DNA of 64,000 bases, taken from assembly GCF_020184175.1 (NCBI RefSeq), contig NC_065531.1, positions 50,489,213 through 50,553,212 of the forward strand, in the 5' to 3' direction. Shown one piece after another: positions 27,560 through 42,370 of the stretch (positions are counted from its first letter, which is position 1; each line of letters begins with the position of its first letter). This stretch comes from Aphis gossypii. Its lineage: Eukaryota; Arthropoda; Insecta; Hemiptera; Aphididae. The position numbers and the translations under genes were made by a program. The notes under the pieces are model-generated. The model did no database searches and was not told the origin of the DNA. It saw nothing but the letters and a program-made list of their open reading frames with translations.

Positions 27560-28850
27560 TCTAATACAATAAGTATATTACTGTGCAGATGGTTTCTCGG
27601 GAAACGCGCTCGGAGTATCTATTATTTTGGTTTTTAATAAGCCGTACCCAACAACAAAACATAATATCATCTCGATTTGCCGTTTATCTGTGTTCACTTG
27701 TCATCGTGCCGTGTAATAACAAAATATTATTATGCGTGTGATTGTATATGTAGTGCGGTTACGATCGAAAGTATAACGTTCGAGTGTTATATACGGAAAT
27801 AACACAAAATAAAAATTATAAACTCTTAATATAAGTGAAATTATATCCGGTCGTTTGAACAGTTCCACATGACACACGTGTAAAAATTATAGTAAAAAAA
27901 AAAAATAATAATAATAATAATAATAGCAATAATGGGTAGTATAACGTAAGCGAATACGGTATGGATAATAATATGTATGTGGCGCAAAAAGGTTGTCGCG
28001 CAGACTGTTTGCGGTAAACTGGGTGGGTGGGGAGGTAAAGAAGGTCGTCGGCTAGAGAGAATCCATTTATACTTTACCGGAACCACCTCCCTCCCGTCAG
28101 CATTTCCGTTGAAATCTTTACCCCGTTTTTCAGGTCGGCTTCCGTTGTGCCGTGCGGACACGCGACTGCATGCTAACGTCACACGGTGACGACGAAACAA
28201 TACCAGCAATAATAATAACAATAATAATTGTTATTCAATGCTCGTATCATACCCGTGTTTCCCGTACGTATTATTGTGTAATGTCGTGCTGAAACATCCA
28301 CCGCCTATATTCTACTCGGGGCCTTCTTCCCTTTGATCGCCGCGTGGCTTTTAAAGCCTTTCTGCCGAAATCCCGAGAGAAAAAAACCTATCACTCGACT
28401 CGTCCGCCACCGTAGTGACACGCTGACACGCGCGACCTTTAACGCAAATGACGGCGGCGACGGTAATCGCGAATTCAATTTAACTCGCATAATGTGTTTT
28501 ACAATATCCACTCCGAAACGAGCTCTTCTTACGTTCTTGCCGTAGTACTATTAATACTCCGCAACACACGTGTACGAAACTCACGTCGGTCGATATACAA
28601 TATGTATATTATTATTGTGTAACGTTATATTATATGTGTGCCCGAAAAACTTTTGCGCGATCGGTTTACAATTTGTTTTTTCGGCGGAGGAAAACATTAT
28701 ATTGTTTGTCTTTTGTACGTACACTTTGTACAGCGAGGAGTTTTAAATCTATTTCTGATCGCGGTGACGACCGATAAGAATATAACGGCCAAGTATCGTA
28801 ATCCGAATCGCGACGACGAGTCGTAATGTCATCAAAAGGCGGTCAATACA
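27560..28850. promoter_or_regulatory. GC/CpG-richer island, possible Pde11 promoter or noncoding first exon
   Basis: This stretch has clearly more G, C and CpG than the flanking DNA and lies 3.3-4.6 kb upstream of the first Pde11 coding exon on the minus strand. That exon's acceptor demands an upstream noncoding exon. On the minus strand AGTATAAATGG near 28065 is a TATA-like site. Open frames on both strands (for example 27841-28221 and 28305-28545) lack known domains. The promoter assignment is inference. Confidence 0.3.
27894..27926. repeat. A-run followed by (AAT)7
   Basis: About twelve A then AAT units. The pattern resembles a retroposon 3' tail, but no retroposon body is recognisable upstream. 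Confidence 0.75.
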
Positions 28851-31778
28851 TGATATTATTCGATAGTTGTGAATAGAACAGAAGTGCGCCATTAAAATAT
28901 ATATGTTTCATACTGCAGTTTTACTAGCAATTATCGTGGCTGGCGTGTGTTTATTGATAACACGTATTGTTGATTCTTTATTCATGAACACTGCGGACTT
29001 TGGATCGATTAAAATTGTCCAAACATCTCGAGCGCTTGCTCGAACGATGCGAATTACTTACAAAGTACATTTTTATTGTTAGACATAAAAGTGTTTAATC
29101 GTACACAGGTAAAGAGTGTAAAGTAAACGATCGATTTAGAAATCAATCATCGATGAGAAAAGTAATAAATTATAACAAGAAATATGAGTGAAATTTGCGG
29201 GTCTTTTGAGAGAAAAAAGATAAACAGAGAATAATGGCCATGATACAACGGAAACTGTATAGGTGGGACAAAGGATTAGGTCTGAGAATTTTAGTCAACA
29301 TCAATCTTATTCAATAAAAGAGTATATAGGTAGATAATGGCTCAAGTTTTTAGATAAATCTTTAGTATTATAAGAAATAGTCTTCAATAGAAGTATGAAT
29401 AGGAGTGATATTCTATAACGTTATATATGATCAATATTTATATTGTAAATAGTAGAAATTTATAACTGAATAACACAATTTTTTTTATTTAATTGTTGAA
29501 ACTATTGTGAAAATATGATATAAAATAATATATTCAATATGATAACATTATTATTAATATTAATTTATAATAAAATTGAAATTGTATCGAAGCACTTTCA
29601 AACTTTTAAGTTATTACTTGGGTAAAGGATTTATTTTTAAATTGTTAACCAAATTATAATATTCATATTTCATAATATTATATTAATATAATAACATCGT
29701 GTATTAGTATTTTAATAAATATTAACATGTGTTTAATGAAATAATAAATTAAATTAAATTTCAAAACAAATTAAATAATATAATTTTAGTAACTTTTAAG
29801 AAGTATTTAGCAATAATATCTAGGTACATTTATCCAGATAAAATAACAGAATCTCTATCTCATCTAAGATAAACTGCATTTCTATGTAGATAAATATATC
29901 TAGATAAAAAATCATTTCTAGTTTTGATTTTTTTATTCATTTGAATTGGTCTTATATTTTTTTTACATAATATACTATTAATTTTGTTTGTGTGAACGTA
30001 TACGATACCAATATGACAACGTATACCTACTAATTATTCAACGGAGATTTTTTAATGTTTTACAATCACACTTAGTGAGGGATATAATTTTAATTTACGA
30101 TACGAATAATTATAATTGTACCTACGTTTTTTCGGTACGACGTGAATATTTTAATATTTTAATTTAATGACATAATATATTGATGCTTTAGAAAATTTTA
30201 ATGACACACTAATATTTTGGATTTCCTGTTTAAATAAAATTTTAAATATTATTTGCGGTAGACGTGACAAAGTCATTTCAACAGATTTGTTCCACGTACG
30301 GAACAATGGGTTCGGAAACATTTAAAAAAAGATTAATTACTGCAGGTACATGAGATCTACAGCCCAAAGTAATCCATTATAATTAGACGAACCTTGACCC
30401 TACTTTATAACTGACTGTTTTCTTGAACAACCTACACTTAAAACATTTAGGCTAATACAAGCATGTAAGTCGTAAGTATAATATACGAGTGGATTGGAGT
30501 GGTACAGATGTGCTCTTAAAAAATGTTTGTTCACAACATGTACAGTGCACATCACTCATATACAATTTAATACGGCTATACAGCTGTAGTTAACTATACG
30601 TACACTCGTTCAACATTTTATTTGTATGTAGTATATTAATTTTAGTAACACATTCCGCTTCGGAGTGTGATATATAAAATATAATATATTATATTATTAA
30701 AATTCAAAAAATAATTATTTTTTCGGGAACTGTCACGCGTCGCATCGTACCGACTAAATAGATATGGAAAAATGTTTTACTATGAACTGATTATTATTAA
30801 AATGAGATCTACCACTGCAGATTCCGTATAATATATCATCCGCGATGGCCATCGATGGTGACGTCAGTCCATATACCGATCGATAGATTGTGTTCGATTA
30901 CGTGGCAGGCCCAGAGGAACGAGCACCACTACCGGCGCGACCTACCCACCGAACCGTGACTTTTACTATTATTATTATTATTGTATAACTGTGGTACTCG
31001 ACGAATTCCTAGTCATGGGATCAAACTTTCTAGCCGCCCACCACCGTCTCAGTAACTCACCGAGACTCCGACGACGACATATATCGTCGTTCAGAGTCGG
31101 AACTATAATATATTATATAAATTGAATATACATCTAGCGAAGCACGGGCTCGAGGCGGGTATGAGAGGGGAGGGATTTCGCCTGGAAGTTCGATGAACTC
31201 TATCAGTTTGCCGGCCATAAATCCCGGAAACTCGTCGATGAAAACGAATGGGCTGTGCAGTGTGCATGTGTGCGAGCGTGCGCGTTTTGACGGCGATGTA
31301 GAAAATAGTTATAATCTCGCTCTACCAATAACACTCCTCACTGAGCCTTTACCACAGAGTTCTATTTTATCTTTCTAATTACATTTTTTTCTTTTCCATA
31401 AAACTTTATTTATTACAGATATATCCATCTTCTAGAATCATGATTAGTAAATGTGATAATAAAGATGGTTTGATATAGTAACGAGTGGAGAAACTGTCCA
31501 CTCATAGCGCTTACTATTATTTATTTTAATGTGTTTTCTTTTGCATCATTATTAGACATTTTGTAGTCACTTTTTTTTTTTTGCTTCAAGTCTCCCTGGT
31601 GGATTATAAGAGTTGACATATAAGAGGTTAAGGGATTTTAATTGGAGTGTTTGTCTTGTAATGGAATTATTTGGAGTAACGAGTTCGAAAAAAGTTAACT
31701 ATTGTTATTTGTATGTCCTTGTATAGTAAATTATCGTCTATTAGTCATACTCCTCAGACGCCTCGACGATCCAGTTAT
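28851..31778. other. Noncoding stretch with a GC-richer island at 30,690-31,380
   Basis: AT-rich up to about 30,690. The island has more CpG and includes a 61-codon plus-strand frame at 31,193 with no known domain. The last 400 bases merge into the reverse transcriptase fossil. Confidence 0.5.
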
Positions 31779-32345
31779 TTGTCTAAGATAAATAGTCTAA
31801 AAAGTGTGTATATATTTTTTATATTGGAGAGTTTGACTTTGTCCCCAAATTTAAATAACATACCACTTAAGAGCGATTATTAAACTATTAAATTGAACAA
31901 TAGTGAGCGGATGAAATTTAGTAATACTTTAAACAGGTTTCTTTTGTTACTAAGTAAGATTTCTGTCTAAGAGAACGCATATCAATGAATAATTACATTT
32001 TGAATTAATTAAGGTATATTGTTAAACGAGAGATGAGGGCTTTCGTATCTGCCGAGGTTTAAATTTAATTTGAACCCGATTTCTGTCGTTTATCTTGAAT
32101 TTATATTATTAGGCGCATTAGAAATTCAGCGGCATTGTATATTACGCCGCTTTAGCAGGAAGGAAATCTTTGTTTGATGCAAGTTTAGTAGTTTCATCTG
32201 CATAAGTCGCTAGAGATGTGAGACTTGTTTTGGGGAGATATGCGGTATAAATGTTGTAAACGATTGTAATATACGTAGTACATTCGGTTTCCTCGGGGTA
32301 TTTTAACATTGATTTTATAACAGGAAAAATAAAAATCATTATGTC
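31779..32345 (-). pseudogene. Second LINE reverse transcriptase fossil (Jockey-like), minus strand
   Basis: Read on the minus strand, a frame of about 65 codons ending at 32142 contains VYNIYTAYLPKTSL followed by ATYADETTKLAS. This corresponds to the LYNIYTADLP block and YADDT box of Jockey-like reverse transcriptases, here with Glu replacing the second catalytic Asp. A shifted frame just upstream gives KIPRGNR, matching the VPQGS block. Downstream, across stops, KFKINDRNRVQIKF (near 32100) matches the WRIKIN.TKS.HV.F block, and LICVLLDRNLT (near 31955) matches the YLGVHLDRRLTW block. Weaker similarity (LGTKSNSPI) continues to about 31,780. The fragment is inactive and distinct from the element at 54-56 kb, whose YADD region reads differently. 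Confidence 0.7.
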
Positions 32346-35300
32346 TTAGGTTCCGTTTTCGTGTTGATAACATCTTGTTGGAAATTTTATGTATTATCAT
32401 ATTATTACCGTTATACCTGACTACTACAATATTTTACTACTCACGTAGGACAAACTTTAGCCACCTGTATGTTAACATGTACTGTGTACACCGGGTCGGG
32501 TCCGGCGGCCATGAATATCATTATTATGATAAAAATGAACGAAACCGAAAAACTGTGTTGTTGTCGACGACCGGTTTTTCAAAAACCATTGAAAAAAAAG
32601 TAACGGAAGATACAGTATTTTTCGCAAATCGTCTATACACGAGTATCACAAATTATAATACTATAACATTGTTTAATGTGTGGAAAATAAAAAAAATTAT
32701 CAGTTCTATCACGAATGACATTTTTTTTATACCAGCTGTAAGTATAAACTTAAACTAACCTTTAGTGTAATGGAGCAATCGTTAATTTTTCATTTGTTTT
32801 TTTATTATTTTTATATATAGTTTTTGTTGTTTTTTTTTTCGTGATGAAGGCAAACAAATGCCTTTCCAAATAGAATTAACTTGATATTTAATAAGAAATA
32901 AAACTACGGCTGTATAGAAACCCAAACGAACGTTTATGAAAAACAATTATATTTTATAAGATAGATATACATTTCAAAAATATAAAATTTAAATTGACAA
33001 TATAAATGAAATGGTTTGTCTCTAAAAGCTTTTCATCACAACTTTGTTATTATTGCATTATAATTTGTTATATAACTGCTCATGAAGTCGTTTATTGCGT
33101 ATTATTTACATTGAAATTTATTTGTTCACGCCACCACGGTAATAATATAAGCAATTGCCAGCAAGAGTATATTATTTACTCGCTTATTACCGTAGTCTTA
33201 CTAAAACCTCAAAAATCATGATTACAAATACTGTATCTCTTGAGAATCAATATCTAAATCTGAATACTTGAAAACAATACATTAGGAAATTGTTTTTCCA
33301 TTTGTTATTTTTGTGTCTGAGAAAGAATATACCAAACGATAATATTATGATATAGAATTACAATATATTTTTCCAAGAAGTACTCCGACGATATTTGTAA
33401 ATGAAAAATTTAATAATAATATGATTTCAAAAAGGAAATCCAAAACAAAGTCATGCTTTAAACTATAAGATTATCCATACAAACAGATGAAACTAAAATA
33501 CAATCCTGTGTATTTTATCCATCACGAAAATTAGTAAGTTTTAATAAGTATTGACAATACTGCGCAATACATTAGTTTTGATTTTGATTTTTTTTAAATT
33601 ACAGCATGTAACAATTACACGTGGCGTTGAACAAGACAGTTTTCTTTTGACGATCAATATTCAAGTATCATTACGACATTACGGTTCATCCATCATAATA
33701 TTCTGAATATTATGATGTATAATTATCTAGGCCAAGTGTATTGTGAAGGTAATACAACAGTTCAGGTTGTTTTTTTTTTACATTTTAGTTAAGGCGTAAC
33801 CTACACAGTGCACAATCTCAGTATTCAAAAGTACTCATATGACACTCAAACAAATTATTTTTTGTAAATTTATTTTATTTTTATTGAAATTCACTAGTGT
33901 ACTAGTGTTATAGAAATTGAAAATATATTTTACATTTGTAATAAAAATAAAATCATTTAAGAATATCGTCGACGTGAAACTGTCTGTGATTCAAATATTA
34001 CTAAAACGAATATACGATAATATGCAATAGTATTTGCCTATACCTATTATATTATAATAATATACAATTTGAAGAAAACGATTTTTTTTTTTTTTAGTAG
34101 AATATTGTGATTCAAAAGTAAACAGAATACAAATTCTCTTAAGATCTTTCAGAAGTCTTCGTAATCACAAGTTGAACACGACAGTTGACAACACAAAATA
34201 AATCAATAATATTATGAGAACAGTGTACGCTATGAATACTGTTAATTTTAAAGGCAATACTATCGTTTTCTTTTAACTTCCTATGAAGTATACAGTTGAC
34301 AAACATATATCTAATATTTCATAGAGATATTTCGAAGAATTCAATACATAAAATAAATATATATATGTATAATAGGTACTTACAATATATCACCTCTCGG
34401 TCATGGCAAAGAATTGGGTTCGATATTGATATTGGGTGTATAATGCCTAATAAAATTGGTGATAAAATCGAGTTGTCGAATGAAGTAATTTAAGTTGAAT
34501 GTACATTATTTATTTATATGTACTATACTTATACATAGCGTATATGCCCAGTCTTACAAGTAAATAGTTATTGTCCTAGATGAATAATTGACCAATAGCC
34601 ATTGACCTAATTTGGATTCGCTATTTTCCACTAACTCGTGATCAATATAATATTGACCACATTAAATTATACACTTTTAAATGTTATTCCTATAATAATT
34701 GTTATAAACTTACAATATTTAATTGGTCCATTCGAGATAAGTGGCGAAATTTTAATGGCCAAAATCCATATTTATCATTATGTACAGAGTATTAAAATCA
34801 TCTGGGTTAGGTTAAACGATTGTTACTAAATTATTTGTAAAACGTTATTAGATTATAATGAACATTAAACTCATATATATATATATATATATATATAATA
34901 TAAGTATAATGTTTTGCGACCTTCACAGATTTTTAGCAGTAACCGGGTAACTGGTTCTATGTCAATTATCGTTTTAAAATCGCCATTAAACTTTAGTCAG
35001 CTATTACCGATTGTTTAACGAATCATTAATCGTTATAACGACGATTGTAACTCGTAAATAGCGAATGGTTTGTTTATTTTTATAAAATATCTAAAAATAC
35101 TAAAATGTTAATTTTATATTAGAATTTTTATTTTCATATTCTATATTAAACAAAATATTCTACGCCAAAGCATTTGATAGTCAAATTAAATAGTAAATAA
35201 TATTAGAATATTTATCAGGAACTTAATATTTTCCTAACACAATTTCATTAAGTCTTATAATTTGAAATAAGAAAATAAAATGTGCTGTAACATCGAATCT

Positions 35301-36000
35301 AGTTATTTCATTTTAACACACACACAACACTTCAATGCTAAACCATACTGAAAATTAAATTTATTTATAGTTGAAATATACACGTAATATTACATTACAT
35401 TTTTCATTTTGTAAGTATAATTTATTAAACTACACACATCAAGTGTAATATTAATATGCTCGTATTTAATCAAAAGTTTTAAGAAAGTTATATTAGGTAC
35501 ATTAAATTAAATTAAATCAAGTACGAAAATGTAAAATACTTGATATTATAATATACTGTATGTTAGTATTAATTCCTATTGGTTAGGTAAATGTTTTCGT
35601 TCAATCTTGATCATTCATCCATCTAATTATATTTCTATATTAAAAAGTAATTATAGTTATGGGAACAAAAAAAAATTCGCAAATCGAACAATTTTTATTA
35701 TCGTAGTAAAAGCTCAGTGTTAGGAGAATAATGTATCTATATAATCTATAGCACGAAAAAACAGTCACCAATAATAAATTATAATATTTATTATATTAAC
35801 TTTGAACTGATTAATATAGAAATTAATTAAATAAAAGAATCGATTGAAGGCGGTTAGACCAAATCAATTTTTTTTTTCATTTTCATACACGGTTAAAATA
35901 CAAACTTTAATGTTTAAACAATATTTATGTAAGTATAGACATTATCGCAATAATTATATTATAATTCGTTAGATTTCAACATTGAAAATACTCGAATTAT
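32346..36000. other. AT-rich noncoding stretch
   Basis: The 127-codon plus-strand frame at 32,375-32,758 starts at TTG and shows no domain. An inverted pair (acggtaataa near 33,137, ttattaccgt near 33,183) and the (AT)12 run are the only structures noticed. The first few hundred bases may contain unrecognisable remains of the adjacent LINE fossil. Confidence 0.5.
34873..34897. repeat. Microsatellite (AT)12
   Basis: Twelve uninterrupted AT units, the longest pure dinucleotide run noticed in the window. Confidence 0.9.
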
Positions 36001-37300
36001 AGTTGCAGACAAACGAAAATGTAACAAACGGAAGTTTAATAGGTTCAAGGTGAAGGGAATCGTGAAAAGACTGACACAATAAAAGTAAACAAAATGGCGA
36101 CTGGAGTAGAAATAGTACCAATTGCGATGTGTACATCACGTATTATAGATGGTATAGATATATATTTGTGAACGGGATTAAGTAGATTATTAAATTTCTT
36201 TTCAAAAACGAAATTATTTGCCCGAACCAGAGAGTTTCCCCGGCATACCGATAGAATACGACGACTTAACCCTATTGTCTGCCGTATATTCGTACACATT
36301 TAATCGTCGGTTTGCTATACGACACGACTCGAAAACAAATCCGATTTATACCGTCGTGAAATTGAAATCTAGAAAAGTATTTTATTTTTCAATGAATAAA
36401 ATAACAACGGAATAAACTCGCAACATAATCTCGTTATGATATCGCGCGCGGTGTACGTTATAATATTATCTCGTAGTACATGTATCGCGAAATAGAGCAG
36501 CATAATGAATTTATAGGAATATACTCGACCACCTATATAATAATAATAATAATATACGTACCTACGTATATTTTATTACGACCAATGACATATTTTCCTC
36601 CGTTTCTTTGGCAACGGAATAAATAAAAAAAATAAAAATTACCTACGGAATAACGCGATGACATAATATTATCATATAATAACACGCGAGTAGTAAACAA
36701 CATATATACATATTACAATAACCATATTGTGACGTGATGTAGTGTAGCTTCTGAAAACTGTTCAAACGAAATATTATTATTGTACTTTTGACGCACCACC
36801 CGCCATCCGCCACCGCGGAAATATCCCATCGAGAAATCTTGCGTAGTCCCCGCAGTGGATAATCGAATAATTTGTTTTACTCGCACTGCGTACGCGTGTA
36901 TAGAACGACGAAAAACGAAATGCGGAAAATTCGAAAAACTCCGCCGAGACGTCGAATTCACTAGACACGCGTCGATTTTCCGAGCGTCCGTCCCGGGAAA
37001 GGGTGATCATCTGTAGACGGCCTTAGACGTGATACATTTCGGATAACCACCGTTGCAGCAGCAATCATCGGTTGCGTGCATGCAGAGATGTTCGAAAAGG
37101 CGATAAATTCACGAGGAAAACAAATCACCCGTCCGGTTTAATACATATACATTGCCTATAGGTGTAACACGCAGCGATTGATTTTTACGACTGAAAACAC
37201 AATAAAAAACGATTTGTATTCGTAGTAGTCACCGCTGGAGCGGCTTCACGTCAGATCTATAAAGGAGTGCGTCCTGTTTTCGATTTTATTATTATTATTA
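36001..37300. other. GC/CpG-richer island
   Basis: Several overlapping frames on both strands at 36,045-36,415 and 36,713-37,010, none with a recognisable domain or splice context. A TATA-like CTATAAAGG lies near 37,257. Possibly regulatory or an unrecognised exon; not resolvable by eye. Confidence 0.35.
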
Positions 37301-37320
37301 TTATTTTTATTATTTATTTT
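37284..37320. repeat. (ATT)n microsatellite
   Basis: ATT units with interruptions at the downstream edge of the 36.0-37.3 kb island. Confidence 0.75.
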
Positions 37321-40300
37321 TATGTTTAAGTCCTCCTGACCTTTAGAGTTTACGCATATTCTATCAGCGATTTGGTGCAATACATACCTTTACCGATATT
37401 TTAAGAAAGTATAAATGGTTTTTTCTATGAATATAGATTCGATTAAATTATACTATTTTCTCTGTGCGATAACAGTTTTCTGTTATTTTTTTTTTTTATA
37501 GTCGTTCTTATTTTTTGTATTATATTTATATTATATCTATTAGTATAGATTATAATATTCAATTTAATATTTTAATACTGTATACAATAGGGTTTTTCAT
37601 ATTTATTTATGTAACATAATTATGATACGAACTGAACTCTTTGCTCTATTATTTTCATGTTATTATAAAATGTTTTATCTATTGAGCTTAATGTTCAGCT
37701 TCTATAATACGTAGACGGCCTGAACAAAAAGTTATGTTAAAAAAAAATTGAATTTTATATTATAATACTATTATACCCTGGGCGTTCACAAATCTTTTTC
37801 TTGATAAGTCTTAGCATTTATATTATATATAAGAATTCAAAATAAAATATAATATTTCCGAAACTCTATACGTTATATACAGTTTAATAAGTTGGACAAC
37901 TTATATATAGTCCGCGTTTAACTAATTTAACTATTTATAATGTCTGTAAACCGTGGTGGATTAAAACGGTTTTCTCCCTTACGGTATCGTAATTATGCGG
38001 ATGACGTATTATTATTATCATACTGCACCGAGCGCCCAATCGAGGGTGTATTTTTAGACGCTTAACCCTTGCAATGTAAGCTGTACATTTTGTACTACAC
38101 AAACCATTTGACCTCAGACTAAAACTGCTTAATAAATATTAAAGACTCCAAACTTAAATAAAATGTGCGCGTAACATAATGAAACACACTGATGTACCTA
38201 CTACCTACTTTGTATCTTTGCGATTGTACCGAATTCGTACTCACGAAATAGACAAAACGTCATGTATAACAATAATTTACAGCGACCAAGAGTATTGTTG
38301 GGTTTTAAATGTTTCTTTGAGACTTAAGTTACGCGTATGCTGTAGACTATAAACGTTACATATATAACGCTCAATAGTTATATAATAATAATAACAACAA
38401 TATCAGATACCGTTTTATTGTTTACTTTGATTTTTTATGTCGACTATCCGAAAAAAAAAAAATAAAAATTACATGTCAAAGGATTTATCAAAACTAAGTA
38501 AGTATTTTGTATTTTAGGAAATCGAATTTAGAAAATAGTGTCTCTGTGCATCACTGTAAACGCAATACATACGATATACATGTTTTATTTAAAGAAAAAA
38601 TCTCATGACTGTTCGCTGCTGTCAACTGTCAAAGTTACATTGTATGTATAACATTTTAAACCTTCATGATACACCGTTCATTGATCCAGATGACAGTTAA
38701 AGATATTACCTATTGTAATATTATTCTGTTAAAATGAAAAACATTTATACGTCGAGTAGGGCCCATTATTATCTAGAAAAAATGATTAAAATAAATGTAA
38801 ATATTGATGGACACTGCAGAGATCACATCGCTACGAATATAAGAATCACTTCCAAAAGATTATACAATACGACTTGAGAGTATATTAAATTGAACTCATG
38901 ACTGAGACGCTCAAAGCTTATAATGCTTCGATCGTTATTATTTATTCTAAGATAAAATTTCGTATCGACCGATTAAAAATCACACGTGATTGACTCGTTA
39001 AAAATAGAGCTATGTAACTCAATGTTCGATCTAATAGCTTATTAGTAAGTCATTATAGATGCTATTCACTTTACATAATAATGATTCACGTGTATTAATT
39101 AAGAATATTAAAATATCGAGTTTGAATTCGATTTAAGTTTTTTATACGTTACGAATTGCACCGACGACAAATACATTCTGGTCAAAGTTGAATGGCAGCG
39201 CCATATACTTCAAACTGTCAAGTAAGTAATTATACTTAAAACATTATATTTTCGTTTCAAAGAAAAGTATAATATCATATGCTTTTAATTTAACGTTTTG
39301 AATGCTTTCTAACTTATATTTTATTGATTTCTTATTGTTTTATATTCATAATAGCTTAAGTCTTACGAACATTCAACAACCAGCAGCGGATCGCATACGA
39401 CACTGGAAAAAAAAATTATGTTTTCTTATTTTTGTAATAACATAAACTAAATCGATATTATATAAATACACTTGTATGACGTGTTGATATTTTATTATAC
39501 CCTCAACAATATTAATATTATCTAAAAATATAAATTATAGTTACAGCATTGAACTCAACATAATATTGCTACAATTAAGCCAACATAATTTTACAAATAA
39601 CTGACAGTATCCAAAGGTAAAATAAATAAAACACCACTCTAATATTATTCATGGTAGTGTTTAATTATTATAAAAACATACACAATACACATATATTATA
39701 ATAAAGACAAGTAAACAACGCATCGTAACAAATTAACATATCGTTGTTCTATATTTGACGGCACGTACCTATTTTTAATACTGTACATAATATAAACCTA
39801 CAAGATAAATAATTATTTTCTCATGAATTTTCTTACGATAGTTACCCCAATTAAAATTTAAATTAGAGTTGCGTGGGACAAAAAGCTTCTAAAAATAAAA
39901 ATGAATGCCTACACTGAAAAAGTTAGGTAAAAACTTGCTCGTAATAGTAAAAAGAAGGATTAAAAAAAAGAAAGTTTCGAATATAAAAAATGTTCTCATT
40001 ATAATATAATACAATATATAACTGATTTTGTACGAAAATCGATGAAAAAAGTTGGCGAGATTTCTCCAACTCCAAATTCGCATTTTATACGCTATATACA
40101 GACTTTGTTGACATATTTACATAAGCTGTTTGCGTCGTTATCCGTAGGCTTCTGAGGATAGAAATCAAAATTTATGCCGTTCATAAGCCTTTATGATTTA
40201 TCGACACGGTCCGATATACTGCCGATTCGACACAACACTGCACATCTTTCGAGTATGATTTTTCTTATTGTCTCCGATGTATACGTTTTTTAAAACATTT

Positions 40301-42090
40301 CGAGAAACTTTTTAACGTTTGAAAGATGATGTTTTTGAGATTTTATCACGGCGAGAATTTAACGAAAAGATTTCACGTTAAAAAACAACGGTATATCACG
40401 GGAGAGACAGGTCTTTTTTTATTATTTGAACTTTGAGGGTAACATCGGAAACAGTCTTAATAAGTTACGATGTCATGGTGCTTTATTATCGGTTTACGCG
40501 CGATATACCTATAAATGGATGTGTCGCTGTGTTCGACAGACGAATAAAGCCGATTGATAATAATACTATAAATGTGTTTATTGATTGACTATAATTGTGT
40601 TGAGGTATTTGAGATGACGAAGTTTTATTTATTCGAGTATATCCGCACGTGACGCATTTCTTCGGTGAATTTGTCGATTATAATATTGTTTTAATTTTTT
40701 AATTTATAAGGTAACATTAAACGACGTTTATATATTTTAATAAACTCAGTTTAACACCTATCGTTGTTTTTTTTCCCGTTACGATTTCCATATTTTAATA
40801 CGATGAAAACGTTGTTTGTGCATACATCCACTCGCATTATAGTTAAAACTATACAAAAACGTACGGAAAAAGCGACATGGTGTACACTAAAAAAAAAAAA
40901 ACAACACACTAGGATTTAACATCAAGGACACGCATGTAAAATATGATAATTTTTTTTCTATTTTTAACTTTCGACGTTTACTCCGGCTTACATTTACGGT
41001 AATTCGTTGGTGCGCGGGGCGTTGTTATTGTTTTATGGATAAACGAAAGTCCATATTTTTTACCACGGTGGACACGGTGGTGCGGTCGGAGGTGGTGCAC
41101 ACGTAAAGCATTTAAAATTATATATAGGCACTTGAGTGGGACATGGTAAATATACAGGGTGATGCATTTTTAACGCTGTAACTGTTATTGTACCTACGTC
41201 ATGTGGTATGCAACGTCGGACGGGTCTACAGTGTACAAATGCATAAAATAACATAAAATATGGTTGTTTTTTTTTTTTTGCAACATGTCCTTTGTTTATA
41301 CTATTATGTGGGTTCGCACAAGGGAGATGTTAATTTAATAGAAAATATAGTTGAAAAAAAAAACAATCGTCGCACTTCAAAGACCCAAATACCCGTCAAC
41401 GTTAACTATCGTTCGAACACCCGTCGCGTTTAACGATGTTAGGTCGGTATCGTTTCCAAATTGGTTCCCGAATTATTTCTTGTGTAATATCCAAAACGGT
41501 ACCGGTTAAATATATTATTGTCGTGTATATAGCATTTTTTAAATAATCTGTTGTGGTTTAAAATTATTGTAACCAAACGCAACAAAAAATATGAATACCT
41601 ATTGGGTTTTGTAAACACTTTTATGTTCAAATACGTTCAAATACGTTTGTCTATATCTATTTACTATACTAGTAAAATGTTTTAACAATCAATTATTATA
41701 CGTCACATTTATTTTAGAACCGTCATGGAACCAATTAGTATGTGGATTTGTAAATAAATGCCAACCGATTATTGAATGTGAACAGTTGTTGTTTTCCACA
41801 ACTATCTTGTAGGTGAGCGTTGGGCGTCCTCCTCCAACAAAAAAAAATTGTTAAACCAAAAATAATGAATACAATACCATACTTACAAGACATAATATTA
41901 TGGTAAACTGAGACTTGATCGGTACCTATGGGGTGTGCGCAAATGCACAATAAATTATTATTGAGTCACGAGTGCACATAACGATTAAATTCAAAACTAT
42001 TATACAAACGAGTACAGCAAAATCATTAACTCAAAGGCAATATTTTACATTTACATTGTTTTTCCAATAATAATGGTAATAACCGTTAAG
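37301..42090. other. Noncoding stretch, AT-rich with mixed patches
   Basis: No gene recognised. Between 40,080 and 41,260 base composition is more balanced. The minus-strand frame 41,060-41,254 (Pro/Cys-rich end) overlaps the ATATACAGGGTGAT repeat end and is therefore not called. Confidence 0.5.
41151..41260 (+). repeat. Repeat end with the TATACAGGGTGATGCAT signature
   Basis: TATACAGGGTGATGCAT at 41151-41167 matches the terminus at 58518 (read on minus) at all but one position over about 17 bases. Similarity is not visible further in, so this may be a related but different element. Boundaries are unknown. Confidence 0.35.
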
Positions 42091-42370
42091 TTTATTACTT
42101 TTACTTATTGGTACACTTTACACGGCGTGGGCTGTACGAGTGATGTGTGCGTATGCTGGCATGTCCTAAACGTCTTATACGAAGGGAATAATAGTCTACG
42201 GTCGTAATTTTATTTGTACGCCTGCAGTTTATATATGAGGCATTTTATTATTTATTTTTTTCTCCTCGAATCGTACGATTGTTATTCGCTAAATAACACC
42301 ACACCGCCGACACGACGACGACTACGGTAGTGTGACAATTTCGAGTACACCCGAGGTCGGAGCGGCGGCG

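Noticed and set aside
32375..32758. 127-codon plus-strand frame
   Set aside because: It starts at TTG, has no domain, and sits beside LINE remains on the other strand.
36094..36171. ATGGCG start with a good Kozak-like context (aacaaaATGGCG)
   Set aside because: Only about 25 codons before a stop and no convincing donor.
41060..41254. Pro/Cys-rich minus-strand frame
   Set aside because: It crosses the ATATACAGGGTGAT repeat end, so it is probably repeat-derived.
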